Under the pieces are notes generated by a model that worked only from the letters and a program-made list of their open reading frames with translations, had not been told where the DNA came from and ran no database searches. From Bathymodiolus brooksi (Eukaryota > Mollusca > Bivalvia > Mytilida > Modiolidae), in NCBI GenBank assembly GCA_963680875.1, contig OY804588.1, forward strand, positions 74,362,829 through 74,426,828: DNA of 64,000 bases, in the 5' to 3' direction. Position numbers and translations under genes: made by a program. This document shows, one piece after another, positions 59,058 through 64,000 of the stretch. The stretch's first letter is position 1; every line of letters begins with the position of its first letter.

Positions 59058-59538
59058 CACTCACGGGCCAAAAGTATTTCCCCACTAGGATATTTCCCCA
59101 TATATTTCATATAAAACCATTTATTTTCAAAACATTCTCTTGAAGTCATTCCTTTTCTGATTTTCATGAAATTTTCAACATTAAATGCAGAAATAAATAT
59201 GGTTTCTTCTTCGTATATTTTGAAATAATTTTATTTCTACTTTCCCTTAAGAATTGATTTAAAAACTAAAGCTTAATTTTTTCACTATTTCTTACTATAT
59301 AATTATAATAAATTGTGACGTCAAGAATCTACATTTAAATCATAAATGCTTGTAAAAAAAAGTTCGAAAAATTACATGAAGATATTAAAATAAACTCTAA
59401 TAAATCTACTATTAAAGGTGAAAATTTCATGAAAATCGTCTAAGGAATGACTTCATGAGAATGTTATGAAAATAAGTGGTTTTATATGAAATACATAGGA
59501 AAATATCTTAGTGGGGAAATACTTTTGACCCGTGAGTG
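59058..59538. mobile_element. 481-bp mariner-type MITE with long inverted repeats
   Basis: CACTCACGGGCCAAAAGTAT and its complement ATACTTTTGACCCGTGAGTG form inverted repeats that continue, with differences, for about 140 bp (CCCCACTA, TTTCATATAAAACCA, AAGTCATTCC, TTTTCATGAAATTTTC). TA lies outside both ends (59056-59057, 59539-59540). The target is the TATATAA of a minisatellite unit. No coding frame. Confidence 0.9.
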
Positions 59539-59800
59539 TATAATAATTATCAGTAGAATCTTATAAAGTCATACTTATATAATAATTATCAGTTGAATCT
59601 CAATCAGTCATACTTATATAATAATTATCATTAGAATGTTATAAAGTCATTACTTATATAATAATTATCAGTAGAATCTCATAAAGTCATACTTACATAA
59701 TAATTATTAGAAGAATCTAATAAAGTCATACTTTTATAATAATTATCAATAGAATCTCATAAAGTCATACTTATACAATACTTATCAGTAGAATACATTT
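59539..59800 (+). repeat. 39-bp minisatellite, block 3
   Basis: About six to seven units, more divergent than block 2 (CATTAGAATG, TTAGAAGAATC). It ends only 90 bp before the ankyrin exon. Confidence 0.93.
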
Positions 59801-59890
59801 TCTAAGATGACTGTTCATGTTTGCAATTAAGATTATTATTTAATACTAATTTGGCAATTATTTATATTTTGTTGCGTAATTTCATTTCAG

Positions 59891-59980
59891 AGGATTCTTG
59901 CTGCTGCACACTCTGGAGATGTTGACACTCTTCAGGATTGTATCAACAAAGGTGCAGAGGTGAACTGTCAAGATTACAAT
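59891..59980 (+). CDS. Ankyrin-repeat exon (30 codons)
   Basis: Exon between TTTCATTTCAG and GTAAGTAATA, open in phase 0 at both ends. It encodes RILAAAHSGDVDTLQDCI followed by NKGAEVNCQDYN. AAAHSGDVDTLQ is the first helix pair and GAEVNCQD the turn into the next repeat, so this is most of one 33-residue ankyrin unit; the following repeat should continue in the next exon to the right of the window. Ankyrin repeats mediate protein binding; the gene itself cannot be named. The upstream partner is probably the exon at 26202-26228. Confidence 0.85.
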
Positions 59981-61800
59981 GTAAGTAATACAGTATACAG
60001 GACACACATAAAGATCATTAAAATTGAAATAGTATACCTGTAAAAGGTAAAGAACATCAGGTATATATATGTAAGTACGTACCTGTTTAAGATTATCATG
60101 ATACAAGTCCATCTATCGAAACATAGTTTTGCAACCCCTCTAAAGTTATAAATATAGTAAATGGGTTTTAGCCGGGAAGCGAAGTTACACAGACTATTGG
60201 TACGATCACCCTCAAGAACGGTAACTCATGCTGTATGACGTGTGATTCACGTGCCACTCATTTATTACTGCGCACTGAAACATAGTTCTCATTAATGTGT
60301 ATTGAATTCGCAATACCTAACGAATAAATATGACAACTAACCACAATAAATTAATATACAAATGAGTTTCTATGACTCTAAATCTATTGAGACTGGAACT
60401 TTCAGCTGTAAAATTCTCAGAATCGAAGCGTAGATATCTATTGTTTTGTTCGCGTCGTCGCTTCACTTGCAATCTAAGATGTCGGAGCGAAGGGCTAATT
60501 TATAAACAATAAATATTTGTCCCATTTAAGGATGTAAATATAAATATTCAAGGATAATTAGCTATGGAAGATTGTAGAAAAAATATTTATCTTACAGAAC
60601 GATATCGATGTACTCCACAAATCAGATTTAATCTAAACTGTACACAGTTCAACAAATAGATCGCAATTTGTAACCAGATGGCGAATACGGTGGGTCTAAT
60701 TGACGAACAGTCAAGAATAATGAAGCAAAGAACCCAAAACTACTATTTGTGTTGTTTTATGTGTTATTTATAACAATACTATGAATTTAATAATCATTAT
60801 GATTACAAAAATTAAAAATGTTCAAGAAAAACGATGTAGTTTAGCAAATATTATCACTGTTCTTCTTTTCCTAATCGCGGCGATTTGCAGATCGACATGA
60901 AGAAAAGAAGCCATAATCTACGTTTTACATAGTTTTATGATTATTTACATGACAATCTAGATTTAATAATCATTTTCTGTACTTTTTATTTAAAACGATA
61001 TATTTTAGCAAATGTTATCATTGTTCTTCTTTTCTCATATTTTTGTTTTTCTGGTGTATAAGTAACGAAATGAAATCTTCTTCTCTGTATCTTTAACCCC
61101 CTCTGTAAAGGAACCATACGTCAGTATGTAGAACAGGTGCTCCGTTTATGGACAGTGCTCGTATTCCCTCCACCACTCGAATTTAGTTGTGCACATATAC
61201 ACAGTGAAGTCCTACCCACACACAATTCGCATAAAATCCTTATATATACAGGTAAGAATTTACGACTCCTCAAATTGCGGCTAAAAGTTATTTACATGAT
61301 TAAGATAGTCTAAAATTGGTCATTAACGTACATGTATATCACATCACTTTGTTATATTCCAAATTCGTTTCCCCCAACCGTGTCGCCCATTACAAAGTTC
61401 CTTAAAATTACAGATTCGCATCTAATTGACTAGTTTAGATCTAAAAATATGCATTTCACTACTAATTCTAAGAGTTATCGTCTCATCAGCTGAAAGGTAA
61501 GATCCATTTTATCACAGTACACACAATACGTATAAAATCCTTTATTAATACAGTTAACAAGTTGTCTAAAAAGAATCTTCTATAGTTTTTTAAAGGTAAA
61601 ACAGGTTTAAATTCGCACGCACACTGTAAGAACGTGTCGCTGTTTAGTATATAGTAAAATGTGTTGCCATATTCTACATGTAGCACATTGTATATATAAT
61701 AAAAAGCTTTTGACGATAACAGCTTTATTAAGTGTTCATGGTGTTCTTTGTAACGTCTTGGTTAAGGCTCTTTGGTGTTAACCATTAAGAATATAGTATA
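59981..61800 (+). other. Intron of the ankyrin gene, nothing else recognised
   Basis: It begins with a strong donor. A loose tandem duplication of about 165 bp is seen: TTTAGCAAATATTATCACTG near 60840 and TTTAGCAAATGTTATCATTG near 61005, both followed by TTCTTCTTTTC. ATAAAATCCTT words near 61220 and 61530 are also repeated. No further ankyrin exon was found. Confidence 0.5.
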
Positions 61801-61818
61801 TTCACACTAGCTCTTCGT

Positions 61819-62645
61819 CTAATAACAGATTATCTTATAGCGGGCTATATGAAGTTGATATAGCAGGCGTCGAGTAAGGCGTTCTTTTTCTACTACACTG
61901 GCTGGAGAGAGTTTCTTTATTTTCACGACCGGAGTTACGTCCAAAATATGTTGTAGTTTTTCGTTGGCTGATAGTTCATCAAATTTAATTCCTAATCTGT
62001 TGAAAGTTGTAATTAGCTCCTGAAGTGTGATATTTGTTACATTGCTGAGGCTTTTACAATTTAGAATAAAGTGTTCTATATTTTCTTCTTCTTTTGTACA
62101 TAATAAACATTTTGGATCGATCTCGTTTTTGTACATTCTGATCCTTTTTCTCTGTAGAATGTATGTGCCTGTAAGCAGCTTTAATTTTATTGGTAATTTC
62201 GCTGTATCTATAGCTGAGTGGCAATTGATTTTAAACAGAGGGTGGACCTTTCCAGTTTCCAGGTTTTCGGCAGTTAGGAAATTAAGTCCTTTATATAATG
62301 GCAGTAGCTGTATTATTGAGCCACTCCAATGACTGTATACCGTTTTCTTGACAATAACAGTCCATATGGTCTTCTTAACTTGGTTGTCCAGGTACCAGCT
62401 AGCCTCCTTTAGGTTATACTTTCGTAGCATGTGCTTGATAACAATGAACCAGCTAGCGCTCTCGTTATTTTTTATCAGTAGTTGGCGTCTTGCTAGCGAT
62501 TTTTCTACGCTGCTTTCTAGCTGGTTGCAAATGTTGTTAAATAGGCATAATGCTCGGATATGCAGTTGAGCTTCAATCGGTAGTATTCCTGTTAAGATGT
62601 TCACTGTTATGTCAGCCACGCATGTCGGTAACGATAGTATTTTCT
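61819..62645 (-). pseudogene. LINE-F: C-terminal fragment of a non-LTR retrotransposon
   Basis: The minus strand is open from about 62645 to 61819: ILSLPTCVADITVNILTGIL, EAQLHIRALCLFNNI, WYLDNQVKKTIWT, KLKLLTGTYILQRKRIRMY and CLLCTKEEENIEHFILNC, a Cys/His zinc-like motif, then a stop at 61819. This is the region after the RT domain in some LINEs. The frame is intact for 270 codons, which suggests recent arrival, but the RT is gone: the first 66 residues of the longer frame (62646-62844) come from an unrelated dispersed repeat. Confidence 0.8.
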
Positions 62646-62654
62646 TCAGGATTT

Positions 62655-62970
62655 TTAGCTCACCTTGCCAAAGGCAAAGTGAGCTTTTGCCATCACTTGG
62701 TGTCTGTCGTCTGTCGTCCGTTACCTTTTCATATTTTAATCTTCTCCTCTGAAACTCCTCAGCCATATGAACTGAAACTTGGTAGGAAGCATCTCTGGAA
62801 GGTCCTCTATAAAGATTGCTAATTTGATCCCGATCCATTAACAAACATGGCCGTCACAGGCAATTATTGCTTCTGATAGGCCTATTTTTTTAATCCTCTC
62901 CTCTAAAACCGCTTAGCTAAATGAACCGAAACGTGGCAGGAAGCATCTATGGAAGGTCCTCTATAAAGAT
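62655..62970 (+). repeat. Dispersed repeat of ~155-bp units, second locus
   Basis: AGCTCACCTTGCCAAAGGCA, GTGAGCTTTTGCCATCACTT, then anchors AATCTTCTCCTCTGAAACTC (62741) and AATCCTCTCCTCTAAAACCG (62894) match the 53.1-53.7 kb array. TAGCTCACC...GGCAAAGTGAGC at its start is a hairpin. Confidence 0.85.
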
Positions 62971-63430
62971 TGCTAATTATGTCTCCCCTTCGAACAAAGG
63001 GAGACATATTGTTTTATTCTAATTTTTTCTTCCACTTCTTCTGCTTTCGCTTCTTCTGCTTCGCTTCGGTTTCTTCCACTTCCGCTTCTTCTGCTTCTTC
63101 TCAGCAAATATTGTCCGGCCCATATCTTTTTTGTCTTTCCAGATTGGTCAATTATATTTGGTATGTGGGTGCATGGCCATAAGGTGGTGTTTTGCGTACC
63201 GTAACGACCTTCGTGGGACCTTGACTTATGACCTCAAGGTCAAATAATTGTTTCTTAAATAGTATTTTCTTGTCCGGGACATAACATTTTTGTCTTTCGA
63301 GATAGGTCAATGATATTTGGTATGTGGGTGCATGACCATACGGGGTTGTGTCGCCTACCGTAATGACCTTCGTGGGACCTTGACCTTTGTTCTCAAGGTC
63401 GAATAATTGTTTTTTAAATAGTATCATTCA
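62971..63430 (+). repeat. Dispersed repeat starting with a GTCTCCC hairpin, second locus
   Basis: ATGTCTCCCCTTCGAACAAA with GGGAGACATATTG forms a terminal hairpin. Two tandem units of about 165 bp follow, each with CAATTATATTTGGTATGTGG or CAATGATATTTGGTATGTGG, GACCTTCGTGGGACCTTGAC and CAAATAATTGTTT. It is homologous to insertion 1 at 55.4 kb. Confidence 0.85.
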
Positions 63431-64000
63431 ACTCATAATGTGTAACTTATTGTTGTACAGATGGCCGCATTAAAGGCATATTGTCTACCACAATCGTAAT
63501 TTGTTCATGCCCAAAATTATTGTCGTTTTCCGTACTGAACCTTCATAAAATGAAGATTAAACACCGAATTATTGGCGAATACGCTACGATACGTAGTTTT
63601 TTCGACTTAAAAAAGCTGACCATCGTTACTGAAAGCTAATTAATTATGCACTGACCTGAGCGAGGCCAAATCTCTTTGTATGCCAGTAGCCCGGGTGCTG
63701 CAGCATGTCGTGTTTGCTTACATCGCAAATACGGCCGTTTTATGCTACTGATTGACAATAATTTACTGTTGCCAGGTGCAAAATTACATATATTGAATAA
63801 TATCTACCGAAAATGATCATAGGCATCATCATAAATTCATAAAATATGAAAAACGATTGAGAAAAGAAAGCAACATGCCTCGGCTTACATATCAAGCACA
63901 ATCTTTGTCACTTCAGCGTGAGCTTGGACGCGGAGCACTTCCTTCAGTTCGTTCCAACGGTCCAACTGTTCCACTACATATATCCTGCATTTCTTCCATT
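63431..64000. other. Non-coding, decayed MITE end
   Basis: CATTAAAGGCATATTGTCTA with CCACAATCGTAA near 63468 resembles the left end of the TTAA MITE family but is more diverged. The rest is unassigned. Confidence 0.4.

Overview
The window looks like nuclear DNA of a mollusc, most probably a bivalve and perhaps a mytilid. It is AT-rich, has GT-AG introns, and is packed with invertebrate-type mobile elements: non-LTR retrotransposons (LINEs), Penelope-like GIY-YIG fragments, MULE, Tc1/mariner, hAT, Harbinger-type and TTAA-type elements, plus a tRNA-derived SINE. Several dispersed repeats have a style I associate with bivalve genomes. The species cannot be fixed from sequence alone. There are no bacterial operons, rRNA genes or CRISPR arrays.

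Only two host genes can be supported. At the left end (624-2666, +) are the last three exons of a zinc-metalloprotease gene with an HEFAH motif. Its middle exon carries an in-frame stop, and the end of that exon plus its splice donor has been amplified into an 11-copy 65-bp tandem array. The second gene starts at 26202 with a 9-codon exon; a 30-codon ankyrin-repeat exon in matching phase lies at 59891-59980. If they belong together, the 33.7-kb intron holds more than half of the window.

The rest is layered repeats. 3.3-4.2 kb: two Penelope-like ends head to head. 5.5-15.6 kb: three LINEs on the minus strand, including a nearly complete Tx1/L1-like element with an intact 490-residue ORF1 (three CCHC knuckles and an SGNH esterase-like domain) and a decayed ORF2 split by a 280-bp MITE. 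16.1-17.8 and 23.6-25.3 kb: two copies of a 1.7-kb repeat with a tRNA-like head, in which the same TTAA MITE sits at two different TTAA sites. 17.9-18.6 kb: a dispersed repeat with a long (ATCA)n tail. 21.0-22.9 kb: a transposase that has kept its N-terminal and SWIM zinc-finger parts but lost its catalytic core. 26.6-43 kb: LINE fragments, a hAT MITE with a perfect target duplication, a FLYWCH/MULE transposon, an IS630/Tc1-type pseudogene, a second LINE and a Tc1 relic.

44-45.4 kb holds an unusual cluster of the word GGTGTTAC. 46.0-49.6 kb is a set of three nested inverted repeats with a third TTAA MITE inside. 53.1-54.1 kb carries tandem ~156-bp units and another Penelope-like fragment. 55.1-59.8 kb is a 39-bp minisatellite broken by three insertions, one of which carries very long (TTC)n and (TTTC)n tracts. 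Beyond the ankyrin exon there is a LINE 3' fragment and more dispersed repeats. Functionally the window shows how elements accumulate inside one long first intron; the genes do not form a pathway.
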